Shown here one piece after another: positions 1-11,631 of a stretch of DNA of 64,000 nt; the stretch's first letter is position 1; every line of letters starts with the position of its first letter. Source of the DNA: Latrodectus hesperus (Eukaryota; Arthropoda; Arachnida; Araneae; Theridiidae). The translations under genes were made by a program, and so were the position numbers. The notes beneath the pieces were generated by a model, which worked only from the letters and a program-made list of their open reading frames with translations, ran no database searches and had not been told where the DNA came from. Location of the stretch: contig CM075862.1 of assembly GCA_037975125.1 (NCBI GenBank), forward strand, positions 44,382,777 to 44,446,776, given 5' to 3'.

Positions 1-173
1 AAGACCAGCTTATTCCACAAATAACCCTTAAAATGATCATAATGATAAATAGGATTTGTTTAAGAAATTGATTATTAAAACATGAGCAGCAAAAATTACA
101 TCAATTTCCTAAATATTATGTAATTAAAAAATAAGAATAAAATTTTTAAGATTTGATTCAATTCTGAATATAG

Positions 174-227
174 TGAACTGGGTTGTTAAAGTTTTATATA
201 TAATTAAAACTTTAACAATCCAGTTCA
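174..227. repeat. Inverted repeat, 23-bp arms
   Basis: The arms 174..196 and 205..227 are reverse complements with one mismatch around an 8-bp AT loop (left arm starts TGAACTGGGTTGTTAAAG). It could be a snap-back scar or a tiny MITE remnant. No target duplication is evident. Confidence 0.7.
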
Positions 228-761
228 TTACAGCATTGCTACATTAATTTTTATCAATATAATAAAAATTATATGAGGTAATAGATGATTTCTTATTATT
301 GGAAATTTAATGTAATTAATTACTTCAAAAAAATGCTGTTGCTTATAAACAGAATTATAATTTTATTAAAACCTCCACATTCATTTATGTAAGTATAATT
401 TGTCACAAACTGTTTTCAGTTTAACATGATTTACAATGAAATGAAATAGTTTATAGAATGAATGGCTGCATAAATTGCATAAAACACAAAATTTCTTTGA
501 ATATTTTTTAAAATTTTACTCATTTTCATATACAAAGAATACAGAATCTCACCTTTATAAAATATACTGAAGTATACTATGTTCAAAAGAATTATATTAC
601 TTAACTATTTACAACTGTATAGTGAGATCAACTTTTACATTTTATCAAGTTTGTACAAAAAAATTGGTTTATGAAATGCACAAGAAAGTCCATTTTAATC
701 TATCAATAAAAGTGAAATTTAATTAGGATTTTTAGAAGCATCTTCTATCTGATATATTCAC

Positions 762-818
762 TGATAAATAGTAGACAATTTTTATTTACTAATTGCAATT
801 ATTGTCTACTATTTATCA
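762..818. repeat. Inverted repeat, 18-bp perfect arms
   Basis: The arms 762..779 and 801..818 are perfect reverse complements (TGATAAATAGTAGACAAT on the left) with a 21-bp loop. Function unknown. Confidence 0.75.
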
Positions 819-2095
819 CTATTCTTTTTACAGGGGAACACATATTTTCTGCTCCTGTTATGACATAAAATCATGACAAATCATACAAAGAAATTATGAA
901 ATAACTACAATTATATATGAAAAATAAATTACTTTGAATAAAATTATAGTGAATGAAAATTGTACTGTTTAATATCTTATATAAACTTTTTTAAATACAA
1001 TGAAATTTTTGCAGATCATCTATAAAGAAATTTAGGTAAATAGCAACAATTCACCACAATAAAAGAGTATCTTCAAGTTTGTGTCACATAATAATGAGAA
1101 ATATGAATGCAACAAAGCTCTTGTTATATTGACAGGATTTTTTTCAAATCTAATTAGGGAGAAGAGCACACCTTTTTTTAGAAAGCTTATTATTATCAAT
1201 CAAATCAAATACTGAATTTGTGATCAAATTAAAGTAATAATATTGTAAATTACATTTTTTAATCAAGACAAAAATTAATAAAGTAAAATCCCTAACAATC
1301 TGAATTATCTTTCTCAACCTACATTTACACACTCACCAGTCAAAGAACTGTACATTTTTAGCATCTTCGTTACTTTTGATTGCATAGCAAAAAAGTTGCA
1401 CTTAAAATGAAATTACTTTATGAAGCACAGTGAGAATAAGAAAAAAATTAACAAAAAAATCTATCACCAATCTATGTTTTACTAGTAAATATGGTACATA
1501 AATATAAATAAATTAAAACTAACCCTCCATCCTTTTATAGTTACAATTATTTCAATTGAGTAAGAAAACAGGAAATGAAAAAGAAAGGCTTTATACATTT
1601 TACAATGGAAAGTGGATATCAAACATGGATTACATACTCAATATTAAAAATTGATTTAAAAAAAACATGTATATAATTTAAATATTGTTATGTGGATTTT
1701 TAAGCAAAAGAATTTTAGAATGAAAAAGTTATTTCATAATATAGTTTAAAAGTACAACACAAAAAGTAATGAGATTGATTCTATTTTTTAAAAAATCCAA
1801 AGTAATAACAAAAGATAAGAGTTATAGAACATAATAGCTTTAAAATAGAAGGGAACACTGTTTAAGTTGAAAATTCTTTTTGAAATCATACTTAAAAAAT
1901 GAAATTAATAGGAGGAGGTGGAAAATATTTCATTAAAATGTATTTCATATTTGTAACAGATAAATATTATACAAATTAAGCATGAACAAAAAATTTTGAA
2001 TAATTCTGAAATGCTGATTAAACATTTTATAGATTTTAATATAAAGCAATATTTCATATTATTTGTTGTAAACCAAATAATACATAGAAATATCA

Positions 2096-2813
2096 TTAAT
2101 TTGAATCTCCAACATCATCATCTTCATTCTTAGAATCCTCATGAAGTATAACATATACACGGGAGCTGTAACCAAATTTAATTACATCTCTCTCAACAAG
2201 CTCAACATAGCAACGAGGGTCAATGCGATTATTATTGACATATGTTCCATTAGAAGATTCCAAATCAATAATATAGGGTCTCACGCGTCTTCCAGTGGTG
2301 CCATCTTCTCGTTTAAAAGGTACCAATCTAAATTGGAGTACTGCATGTTGCTTAGAGCAGGATGGGTGATCAATGGGAATATCTGCTATAGAACGGGTTC
2401 TCCCGAAAAGATAAGCACTCTGTCTGTGAATAGGAATAAAAGGTAAATCTGAATCTCCCTTGAAAGGATAAAGTCGCCACCTTCTCTGAGGCTTGCGAGC
2501 TTCTTTAGGTTCATTATATTTAATAACAACACCATTGTAGGTATTTGTGTCCTCAGCCAATTTTCCTGATACAGCAAAATTTGGTTTGTCTTTTTCAACT
2601 TTTTTTGCTTCTTCTTTAGCATGACCCCAACTGCCATTATTTTTTGCCCCTTTGGGAGATCGATTATACTTTGTTTCTGATAAATGTTTGTCCTTGATTC
2701 TGTTTTTGGATGGTATGCCATCTTCATCACTGATTAGCTCTTCTTTAATAACTGGTTTTTCTTTTGCTCTATCTGTATGGTGATTTGACTTGATCTTATG
2801 CTTCATTTTAAAC
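2096..2813 (-). CDS. SNIP1: SNIP1 exon 2 (FHA domain)
   Basis: Terminal coding exon, residues 120 (third base) to 358, ending in an acidic tail (DEDD-type, then GDSN) and a TAA stop at 2096..2098. The ATG at 2804..2806 inside it is an internal methionine: the frame stays open back to the acceptor at 2814..2815 and joins exon 1. Confidence 0.9.
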
Positions 2814-5800
2814 CTGTAAGTAAATTTGCAAAATGTTTAACATTAAACTATTTTTATAGTGAAGATTTAATATAATAAAATTTACTATAACTTATTTATT
2901 TTCAACAGTTTTAAAACTATATGTAACATAATTGAAGGAATTCTCATATGCTTGTACTGTTAAGATTTTCTAACCTATGTTATGCAATGCAATAAAAATA
3001 AAGTGACAAAATTATTTTAAAAAATGAATAATATAAAATTTTCTTTTTGTTTATCATTGCTTAATATCCATTTTCAGATGCTTTACTCATCAAGAAAATT
3101 CTCAGAATCTTATATTATTTATAAACATTATGTCTTTGTATTTTAAATTTACTCAATATACATAAACCAATTTATAAATAAAAGTTTTTACTAATGTAAT
3201 TTTTCTCCAAATATCAAAAGTATTAATATAATTTTTACTTTTCATTCATCCTCTAAATAATTTCTTTTAATCTTACAATTTCTTATATTGATATGCTATT
3301 TAAAATTACTTTAACTACAGATTGTAAAAAAAATTGATTTAAAACATCATCACAAACAAACCATCAATTTATTAAATTTTCTGGAACTATAACATACAAT
3401 TTTGAAATGAAAATATCCAATACATCTTTTAAAATAAAAACTCAGAAAACAGACAATTAAATATACATAATCTGTAAAGAAATAATAAAAGTCACTGATT
3501 AACTTTTTTTAAATTATCAACAAATTTACATTCATGATACCAAATTTTACCAATAAAAATAAGAACAGATTTATTTAAAAACTAGAAATCATAAAGTTCA
3601 ATTCACTTTTACTAATTATTTTGAGCAAACAATATGTATATTATGTATTAGTATGCATTTTATAGAGTATACTTTAATACAAGTTACATTTCTGTGTTTA
3701 CAGTTATTATACATTTTAAGATCAGGTGTCTAAAAATGTAAGAACATTAAAAAAAAAGCTTGGATATTCATTAGCTAATATCCTCATTCCTTCTTCAACT
3801 ATTCACATTAATATAAAAAATGATAATTAAGATTTTATATTCAGACTAATTTTCTAATTCTATATACAACTGTTCCAGAAAGTAGTAAGCTAGCATCATG
3901 TTTTCATTTTGGCAAACAAATACATTACGAAATGAAAATGGATTCTGAATACAAATCATAGAAAGACCATTGTTTCTTAATGTTTATTAAAGTTTTTTTA
4001 ATGAAATCATTCATTTATCAAATGACTCAGAAGAAAAAGTGATGAAAATATATTACTTAAATAATAATAAAAGCCAAAATAAAGCTACAAAAACATTTCT
4101 ATGCTTGCCAGACTCTTTTGGAAATTATAACAAAAGCATTAGATTAAATAAAAACTGCCGAATTCAGAAATTACCTTGATTATGGAAAATCCCTCAGATA
4201 GTTCGAGTATTTTTTAATGTTTTAGTTTAAAAAATGGCAACAGTAGTACAAGTTTGCACAAGATTATATTAACATTTGTTAAAAAAAATTAAATTAAAAC
4301 AAAGGGTAACTGATGCAGAAAATTAAATATATATTGTCAGATCTCTCACAAAACCTAATTTAAGACACAGTTCAGAAGAAAATAAAGTTATGAATATCCA
4401 GCAAATAATTATAACAATCCTTTAAAATTTTCATCATTTATCATTAATCATTTAAAATTAAGATTATCTCTAAAATTCATTTTTGGGGGGAGAAGTGGAG
4501 TATCACATGTAGCTTTTTAGTCACGATGAATCAATGTAGAAATGAATTAATTTAAAAGGGACATTTTTTGTAAATACCAATAAATTTGGACATTGGAGTT
4601 GAAAGATTTCTAATAAGTTGAATACAATTAGTAAAATCATAGTCAATTGGAAACTTCAAAAAATTTTAAAGCAAATTATTGCACTAGTAGGTCCAAGGAT
4701 AGTTTTGAGACATGTTGAATGAAACAATCAAATCATTTTTGTCAGAGATTGCAGAGAATCTCAATTCAACCACACAGGATAGTTAGTTCCAGAACAATGG
4801 AAAATATCATGTGCAGTGAGAAATCAAGATACACGCAGCAGAGCTCTGCATATATGAATCTAGTGAATCTACTGAATGATATTTGCCACAGTATAAGTCA
4901 AATGTGAAATTGTGGCAATGATGTTATGATTTAAAGCTATTTTTGTTGGTTTTGAATTGGCCTATTACTTTCATTTCACAAATTCATGACTTTAAAAATG
5001 TACAAGACAATAGCAGGCTTCGGATACCATGACATTACAGAATTTTTTTCTATTCATGAGCACATTGATGTCTCTGTATATACAATAAGCAATTTATTGC
5101 TTCATGTTTTAAAATAATAACTAAGCATAAATGGAGAATAGATACAATATATGCAATAGAATGAATAAAGTTAAATTCCACCAACAGTTTTACAGAATGT
5201 TGAAAGCAATTGACGTTGAAGAGAAAAAGCTGTATAAGCTATAGCAAAATGACATCCAATATATCATTATTTATACAATTCGTGCCTTTTGAGCTAACAA
5301 TAATAAATACCCGCTGACTTTGTCACAGTGAAAAACAAAGTGGAGCATAAGTTTTTAAAAATTGGTGCCTATATCAATAATGCATAACATAACTTAATAT
5401 CTTATGTTTGATTAGTTCTTTATTAAAAAAAATTTCTAATCTGAAAATTAGAAAACTTTTTAAATTATTAACTGACTTGAAAAACATAAATATAAGAATA
5501 TAAATTTATATAATATAGATGTTATATAGTTTTAACTACCATTTCTAACTAAAATATATGTAAAATAACATGCTTTGTAATCTATTAATGTAAACATCAT
5601 TTAAATTTGAATAGTATTTTTTTTTCAAAAACGAAAACAAACTCATTAATTAAATGTACAAGAAAATAAACTTAATATTTTTCATTTTTATATCTCTTCT
5701 ATAAAATATTTAAATTATAAAAATGAAATTATCATAAATAGAAAATAAAGATTTTGTAAATAAGCAAATTTTTTATATGAATTAAATATTAATATATATC

Positions 5801-6207
5801 CAAAAAATTACTGTAATTGTAATTAAAACACTAAAAATAAGAACTCACTTTTCAGATTTTTTCGTTTCTTCAACATCTTTAGCAGCAGCTTCTTCTAAGT
5901 CCAATGCATGTAACTCTGATTCTATTCTACGTTTTTTACGAGATAATTCTTCATATGATTCATCATAAACAGTTTCTTTTTTATGCTTCTTATGCATATA
6001 ATTGTCATCCCTTTCTCTACTGTTCAATTTATCTCTTCTTTCTGTTTGATAGGATTTATTTTTTTGTGACTTAGAAACCTCTCTTTTGGAGTTGGATGTC
6101 TCTTTACAATATTTTTCTTGTAGAACATTTGAACAGTTATTTGAGTTATGTACTGAATAATCATCATACCTTCTTTCATTTCTCGATTTATGGCTCTTTT
6201 CTTTCAT
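2096..6207 (-). CDS. SNIP1: SNIP1, FHA-domain nuclear/spliceosomal protein (two exons)
   Basis: Coding exons complement(5849..6207) and complement(2096..2813) join in frame to 358 residues. The donor after 5849 reads GTGAGT and the acceptor before 2813 reads TTACAG; the split lysine codon AA|G continues as F-K-M-K-H-K. Residues 1-120 are basic, Ser/Arg/Lys-rich and low complexity. A Trp-Arg-Leu-Tyr segment near residue 232 opens the FHA domain (about 230-344), with the phosphothreonine-binding signature visible: GR at 257-258, S..H at 273-276 and SNGT at 307-310. The family member in vertebrates is a nuclear protein of about 396 residues that joins the retention-and-splicing module of the spliceosome with BUD13 and RBMX2, and was named for Smad binding. 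The architecture and near-family length make the assignment firm. The AG acceptor 34 bases upstream of the ATG suggests an untranslated first exon further right. Role in this organism is inferred by homology. Confidence 0.92.
2814..5848 (-). other. SNIP1 intron 1
   Basis: A 3,035-bp intron with a GTGAGT donor and TTACAG acceptor on the minus strand. It is AT-rich. I see no transposon ends, no RNA gene and no coding region inside it; the open frame at 4719..4907 on the plus strand has no recognisable features. Confidence 0.8.
5849..6207 (-). CDS. SNIP1: SNIP1 exon 1 (basic N-terminus)
   Basis: The initiator ATG is at 6205..6207, followed by 119 codons plus two bases. Composition is rich in Lys, Arg, Ser and Glu with repeated RS/RD/KK pairs and a charged, probably coiled segment at the end (Glu-rich, ELHALDLEE). 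This matches the disordered N-terminus of the family; on its own the exon would not be identifiable. Confidence 0.85.
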
Positions 6208-6240
6208 GATTATTTCTTAATTAACAGTCAAATAAATGGA

Positions 6241-6246
6241 CCTGAA
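6241..6246 (-). promoter_or_regulatory. Candidate 3' splice site in SNIP1 5' UTR
   Basis: On the minus strand the sequence ATTATGTTTCAG|GTCC places a consensus acceptor 34 bases upstream of the SNIP1 ATG. If used, transcription starts further right, with a noncoding first exon that I cannot locate from sequence alone. Confidence 0.45.
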
Positions 6247-7225
6247 ACATAATGCATTTTAAAATATATCAGATATATCTAAATTATCATTAATGCAATC
6301 AATATTACAGAAATGATAAACTTTCTGATGGAATTAACCAAAAAGTATCCAAATTATAAAAAATTTATTATTGTGCAAGTTCAAATAAATTTTGAAAAGA
6401 AAACTAATATAACTAAATTTTAATAAACTTATTGGGGCATTTGTGTAAAATTTTGTAATCCAAGAAAAAATTATACAAAACGTGATTTTTTTACACTAAT
6501 AGTAAACTATTTACCAAATAATTGTTATTCTCTAATAATTACAATAGTCAGCACAAATTCTTTTACTGAAAATTTGATTTTGATTTGATCAATTATACTT
6601 CATAAAGTTGAAAATTGATATAATATTAAACTCATAATAAAAAAAGTCTCCATTGTTTAAAACATCAAATAAAACTGAGACATCAGATTAACAGTGATAC
6701 TTATAAATTCTGCAAGAACAATATCTTAAAACTAATGAATGCTATTTTATTAGCAAATAGCACAAATCATGCATCAAGCTGTTCCCAAATATAATTAAGG
6801 AAAACAATGATTTTTTATTTGTTTAAAGAAAGCTATGAAATTAATTATCACCCTCTTTAAAAGAAAGTAAAACACTTGGCCACACTTTAAAATAGACAAA
6901 TAGAAACATTTTTAATATATTTAAAAGTACTTGATCTCTAATATTTTAAACCAATACAATACTCTGAAAAATTTATTATCTCTAGGAAATTTTATATTTA
7001 AAGAAAAAGATTATTATTGAAGAAAAATATTTTTTTAAATATAAACAATACATGAGAGTTTACATATTCAATGAGTGTTGTAAGATTTTTTTTTGTTTAT
7101 TGTATGAGTTTCATGTATTAATGATAGATGTAAAATATATGAATATACTAAAAGTACAAAACCTAAAATCAGACTTCTAAATTAAATTTTTTTACAACAT
7201 GATTGTTATTTGTTCATTTGGAAGA
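6247..7225. other. AT-rich upstream region, no gene
   Basis: No coding or repeat structure is recognised. It is probably the SNIP1 5' UTR intron or promoter-proximal DNA. Confidence 0.5.
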
Positions 7226-7234
7226 TTAATAAAA

Positions 7235-8430
7235 GGAACAAGCTCAGTATCCCCATACACTGATTTCTTGCCAAATCTGGTAACCGTTGTTTACGTTGTA
7301 GTGTTGCCGATTTCAGCTTTTGTTTTTATTATAGTGTTGCCAAATTTAGTTTTTGTTACTATTTTTATTTTTTCCTTGCCAGATTACGTTTTTCTCGTGT
7401 TTTAAATAATTTTTACGTTATATATGTGCTTTTTTTAGTGGCAATAGCTTTCTAGTTACACTTCGAGAACTTTCCAGAACTTTCTTTGCTAATTTTTCTA
7501 CGTTTTAATTGCTAGTCATTTTAATTTCATTTACTTTTGCTGCTGGAATCAGTGGATTTCCCGCTGTTGTGTTTCGTTGTCGCCAGTGTCCAAACATCGT
7601 AAATTTTTTTTTACTGTTTCTTTTTCATTATTATTTTTATTTGGTTTAATTTTAATATATATTTTTTTATTAAATGATATATTTTATTTTATATATTTAA
7701 AACCGTTAAATATTTTTTTTCCTTATTTCGTTTTCTTAATTTATTATCATCTTTTTATTGTTTTAATTACTTTATTTTTTGTTTTAATTTAAAATGTCTC
7801 ATATTCATAATGTTGTTGAAAAATATCAACAAGTTATTTTAGCAAAAATTAAAGATAATAATGATGAATTATTGCTTAGGATTCCAAATTATTAATTAAT
7901 TTAGAGTTCGCAAATATTAATTAATTTTTAATGGAAATTGGATTTGGAGAAGGTGTAGTTATTTTATTTAAATTCTATTGCTTACATGTATTTTTTTTAT
8001 TGCATTCGTGTTTCATTTTTATTTACTTAAAATGTGTATATATTTAAAAAATATTTTATTCATGTTTTTTTTTTAAATTTAAAAAATGTATATATTTGAA
8101 AATTAGTTTTTGCATGCATTTTTAAAAAATTTATAAAGTGTATACATTTAGAAAAATATATTTGCATGCTTTTTTTGTAAAATTAGATAGTTATTTTTAC
8201 CGAAATGTGACACTGGTGACAAACGAATAAGTCGAAACAAATCGGCAAGTCAGCTTAACTTCATATCAAGTAAGTCCATTATTTATATTAATTTCCCTTT
8301 TTAAATTTTCTGAAATGCATATTTTTCGATCGAAATTAGGGAAATTTTCCGTTTTAATAAACGCGCGCCTAGCTTGGCGACAAAAAAATTCGCCGCGTCG
8401 CCAAGTGTATGGGGATACTGAACTTGTTCC
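7235..8430. mobile_element. Nonautonomous TIR DNA transposon, 9-bp target duplication
   Basis: The ends are inverted repeats of 27 bp with one mismatch, starting GGAACAAG(C/T)TCAGTATC and continuing CCCATACACT. The identical 9-mer TTAATAAAA flanks both sides (7226..7234 and 8431..8439), the expected target-site duplication. The left subterminal region holds four spaced copies of a TTGCC(A/G)(A/G)ATT-type motif (near 7264, 7304, 7335, 7376). The right end contains an inverted pair CTTGGCGAC/GTCGCCAAG. A second, inner inverted repeat pairs 7574..7590 with 8209..8226. No transposase-like protein is encoded; a 33-codon frame at 7793..7894 is unremarkable. A 9-bp duplication and GG-start TIRs would suit Merlin- or Mutator-like elements, but without a transposase the superfamily stays open. 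Confidence 0.75.
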
Positions 8431-8439
8431 TTAATAAAA

Positions 8440-9603
8440 TATTCAGGAAAAATTTTGGAAAACTGTGTTTCAGGTTGTCTTAATTGTTTGAGTTGCCTAA
8501 ACTTTAAGGATACCCCAAGTAATCAATTATAAAAAGTCTGACTTGGATAACATGTTAAACTAATACACTGATTATTAAAAATAGGAAAAGTGAGTACGTA
8601 TATGAAAAATATATAAAATTAATTTTTTTAGATTAATGCAAGTAAAATCGTCAATTTTCGCCTAGGTGCACAATAACGCATATTTTTCAATTTTTTTTAT
8701 CAGGTATTAACATTTATCAAAACAAAAATGCACTAAAAGGCATACATTCCAAATATGTTTACAAGTAAAACACACTTCTGAATATATTTTACATAAATAC
8801 ATCAAAACAAATGACAGAAATGACACGAATTTCAAGCAAGAGGCTGCAGTGAAATTAAGGCTTTAAATTCATAAGAGATCGAATACCTGAGGATATTCTA
8901 TAGATAAATTGTAATCAAGAACAAAAATACTTGATTAGTCTTTCGAAAAACACGTTAAAGAATCAAGAGTCCTAATGGTGGTAAATAGTCTATTCGTAAC
9001 TCATGAGTGTAAGTATTCGTAATAAAATCAAATATTTGTGTAAATAAATAAACATTCAACAAAGATATATGATTCAGTAATATATGAAACATGTAATATA
9101 CAAAATTCACAACATACCAAAGAAGTTTCCAGGAGTAGTTACAATAACCTATATTAAGAATACGTCATTACTTCGAAATAAAAATACAAACAATATAACT
9201 TAATATTTATAATATGTTTATTTTAACCTTTATCTTTAATAAAATCGCTTTCTTTTATCTATAAATCTCAAATAAAAATTCAACAATTTCAGTTGTTACA
9301 CAATGCAACATTCAACTCCGCTTCCAAAACACAAAAGACTGTTGCCATTGCATATCGTTATGACGACAACAGATATGGCAACAAGGCTAGGAAATGGCAA
9401 CAAGGCACGAAATTCCGAAAACACTTCCTTTAAAAATTGTTTTAATAATTCAAATATTTCTCCTCTTAATGTTTCTTTAGTTACTTTTTCTCAATTCGAT
9501 AAGAAAATATTAAAAAGTTGGAACAACTAAATTGTTTATGGGAATTCCCATGATATGCCAACCTCAGCAACGATTGCTTGGAAATTGTGAAGGATGAATG
9601 GTC
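8440..9603. other. Unassigned region between two transposons
   Basis: The left half is AT-rich and featureless. From about 9290 to 9600 the DNA is more GC-rich with repeated (T)GGCAACAAGG/GTTGCCATTGC motifs and a 75-codon plus-strand frame (9303..9530) without recognisable domains. The GC patch, right next to a Harbinger insertion, could be a promoter or an older repeat. Evidence is insufficient to decide. Confidence 0.4.
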
Positions 9604-9740
9604 TAAAGGCCTGTTTACACGTTCCGAGTTTCTCGTCCGAATTTGCAATATGACGTCATCAAGACCGAGAAACGAGTTTCTCGTCCGATCGATCCGAGAG
9701 TGGTGTTTACACGTTCCGATTTCTCTGATTCGATATTTTA

Positions 9741-9968
9741 ATGTTTATCATAGTTTCGCTTTTAGCTTTAATTTGTTGCTGTTCAATTTATTTAATCTCT
9801 ATTTTTAATATGAATGAGGAATTAAAAATCGTATTAATAATGACGGTAGTGGCTACTGCTTCATTATTATCGAAAAGAAAAAATAAAAGTAATAATAGGT
9901 CAATGTGGACTAAACCTTGGCTGTCAAATCGGCCATCGTTTGGTGCTTACCACTGCCTTTTAAAATAA
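9741..9968 (+). pseudogene. Harbinger transposase N-terminal remnant
   Basis: The likely start is the ATG at 9810 (M-N-E-E-L-K); the upstream in-frame ATG at 9741 adds a hydrophobic stretch that looks like chance. After a basic KRK-rich segment comes WTKPWLSNRPSFGAYHCLL, matching the 'RR.WVRP....R...GAYH.LL.EL' block at the start of Harbinger/HARBI1 nucleases. The frame stops at 9966, before the HTH and the DDE nuclease core, so the product has no catalytic residues. This is a truncated relic, about one seventh of the usual length. Confidence 0.8.
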
Positions 9969-10160
9969 TTTAATTTTTCCTTTCTTGTACATGGAGTATA
10001 TACTTTAATAAATATCAGAGAAAATTAAAAATCTTGAAACTAAAACTTGCTTTAATTAAAGTAAAATATTAATATTTATAACATTTTCAGTACATTTATA
10101 AAATGTTTCAATTCCTTCACGGTTGCATTTTTATACAAAATATAATCAAATGTATACTAT

Positions 10161-10393
10161 TTATTTATTTTATTTATTCATTACATTACATATATTCAGA
10201 CTTGTATGCTTGATTCTTGAGATCCGCTTGTAAGTCTTCGTCGATAATAGGACAAATAGCACAGTGACAGATGTACAACCACAGAAGAATAACGAATAAA
10301 ACACCAAGGGCCACGGTGGGAATCGAACCCACACTCCTACGCTCTCAAGTGATTATCGGAGTGATACTTTGACCACTCAGCCACGGAGCGCCC
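10161..10393 (-). mobile_element. tRNA-derived SINE nested in the Harbinger element
   Basis: Read on the minus strand it starts with a tRNA-like head (10308..10393): A box TGGCTGAGTGG (10373..10383) and B box GGTTCGATTCC (10319..10329), with a 5' GGGC able to pair with the 3' GCCC. A unique body of about 120 nt follows, then a TAAATAAAATAAATAAA-type tail. The exact 13-mer AAATGTATACTAT flanks both sides (10148..10160 and 10394..10406), proving insertion by target-primed reverse transcription. The head resembles a class II (Ser/Leu-like) tRNA, but the tRNA of origin is not certain. Being inside the Harbinger element it is the younger of the two. Confidence 0.88.
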
Positions 10394-11451
10394 AAATGTA
10401 TACTATAAAAGCTTAAATAAAAATACACAATATATTATAATTTGCCCACTTATTATTAAAACATTTATATTGATAAGTTTTCAATATTATGGAAAATGAT
10501 ATAATGTAAGAAAGTAACTCATGCAATTATAGGAAGAATACATTAAGAATTTTGATTTTGCTGTTAATTAAAATATCTAGCTGATTATACAAAATCTAGA
10601 TTTTTAACATTTTAAAAGAAATTACTTGTGTTATAACAGTGAGGAAACTACTTGATATAAGATTGGTCTTATAAGAGATTTTAGAAACTATTTTCAGCTA
10701 ATAGAAAATTAATTTGCTTATATGAAAAGGATTAACAATTTGTCACAAAAACACTAGTCAATTTTTACAAAGCTATAAAAAAATATTTCAGTAAGGCCAT
10801 TTGAATCATAATAATGTATTACTGAACTAAGCAATATTTTTCTCCATTAAATTAAATTGGACAAAAAAGTTATGCCTTTATATCAAACTTAATTAAATAA
10901 TAATAGTCTGTTAACAAAATTGATAAAGCCAATAAGTTGTTCTTAATGTATTTAGATTTTTCAATTATATCTGCATGGAACAATTGCTGCTTATAAAAAA
11001 ATTTTTTTGATTAGAATAAGTGAAAATTTTAAGTACAGACTTGTCGACTTTTTAATATTTAATTATTCTAACAAACATGATTTATTAGTTTAAGAAAGAA
11101 ACAGAAAAATCAAAGAAATGACAATAATTTGCAAACAAAAGATTTTCATTGGTTTTCAAATCATAACTTTTATCTAGAGAGTTCTTGTTAATGCTTTGAT
11201 AAAAACTATTTTAAAACCAAATATGTTTTTTATCAAATCATTGGAATAATGTGATTCACTATATTCATTTTTATTTATTTTCATTAACCTGTTAAAAGCT
11301 TTAAGATCATTCAAGTTATTTACATCATTTTGAATTCCTTAAAATGTATAGGAGTAGATCAGTTAATTAAAGTTAATTACAATAATTTAAATCTTATTTA
11401 TTAATTTTTTAATCGAGGAAAATATTTTTGTTCACATAAGAATTGGCTTCT

Positions 11452-11631
11452 TTAATTATTTATTTTTTTTAAAATTTCGTCTAATGATATATTTAATACA
11501 GCAGACAGCTCTACGTATCCTTTGTTACTGAAATTCTTGTGATAATCAACAGAATTTACATTCCATAGATATGGCCACCCTTTATATTCTTCAATTAGAA
11601 TTTTGTTTTTTCTTTTGCCCAATTCATTTTG
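11452..11631 (-). pseudogene. MADF-domain partner-protein remnant of Harbinger
   Basis: An open minus-strand frame of about 59 codons without its own ATG reads KILIEEYKGWPYLWN, then VNSVDYHKNFSNKGYVELSAVL, ending at TAA 11452..11454. This matches the start of a MADF (Myb/SANT-like, Adf-1 type) domain: LI..Y...P.LWN......YHN...R...W..I. Harbinger elements encode such a DNA-binding protein beside the transposase, so position and orientation fit. The rest of the protein is missing and an in-frame stop lies just upstream (11632..11634). Confidence 0.7.

Larger units (their letters stand above)
1..2095. other. AT-rich flank downstream of SNIP1, no gene
   Basis: No credible coding region is seen on either strand; open frames are short, AT-driven and of low complexity. 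The stretch nearest 2095 should contain the SNIP1 3' untranslated region because SNIP1 is read on the minus strand, but I found no unambiguous poly(A) signal close to the stop. Two hairpin-forming inverted repeats (174..227 and 762..818) are the only structured elements. Confidence 0.6.

Noticed and set aside
2141..2446. Plus-strand 101-codon frame over the SNIP1 exon
   Set aside because: Shadow of the minus-strand FHA coding exon; no recognisable domain.
7199..7405. 68-codon hydrophobic protein at the left end of the TIR element
   Set aside because: It starts outside the element, crosses the TIR and reflects T-rich subterminal repeats.
7226..8434. piggyBac element using TTAA target
   Set aside because: TTAA occurs at both edges, but the inverted repeats start five bases further in on the left than a TTAA model allows; the 9-bp duplication fits exactly.
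10308..10393. Functional tRNA gene
   Set aside because: A and B boxes are present, but the cloverleaf is imperfect, it continues into a SINE body and tail, and 13-bp target duplications flank the whole unit.
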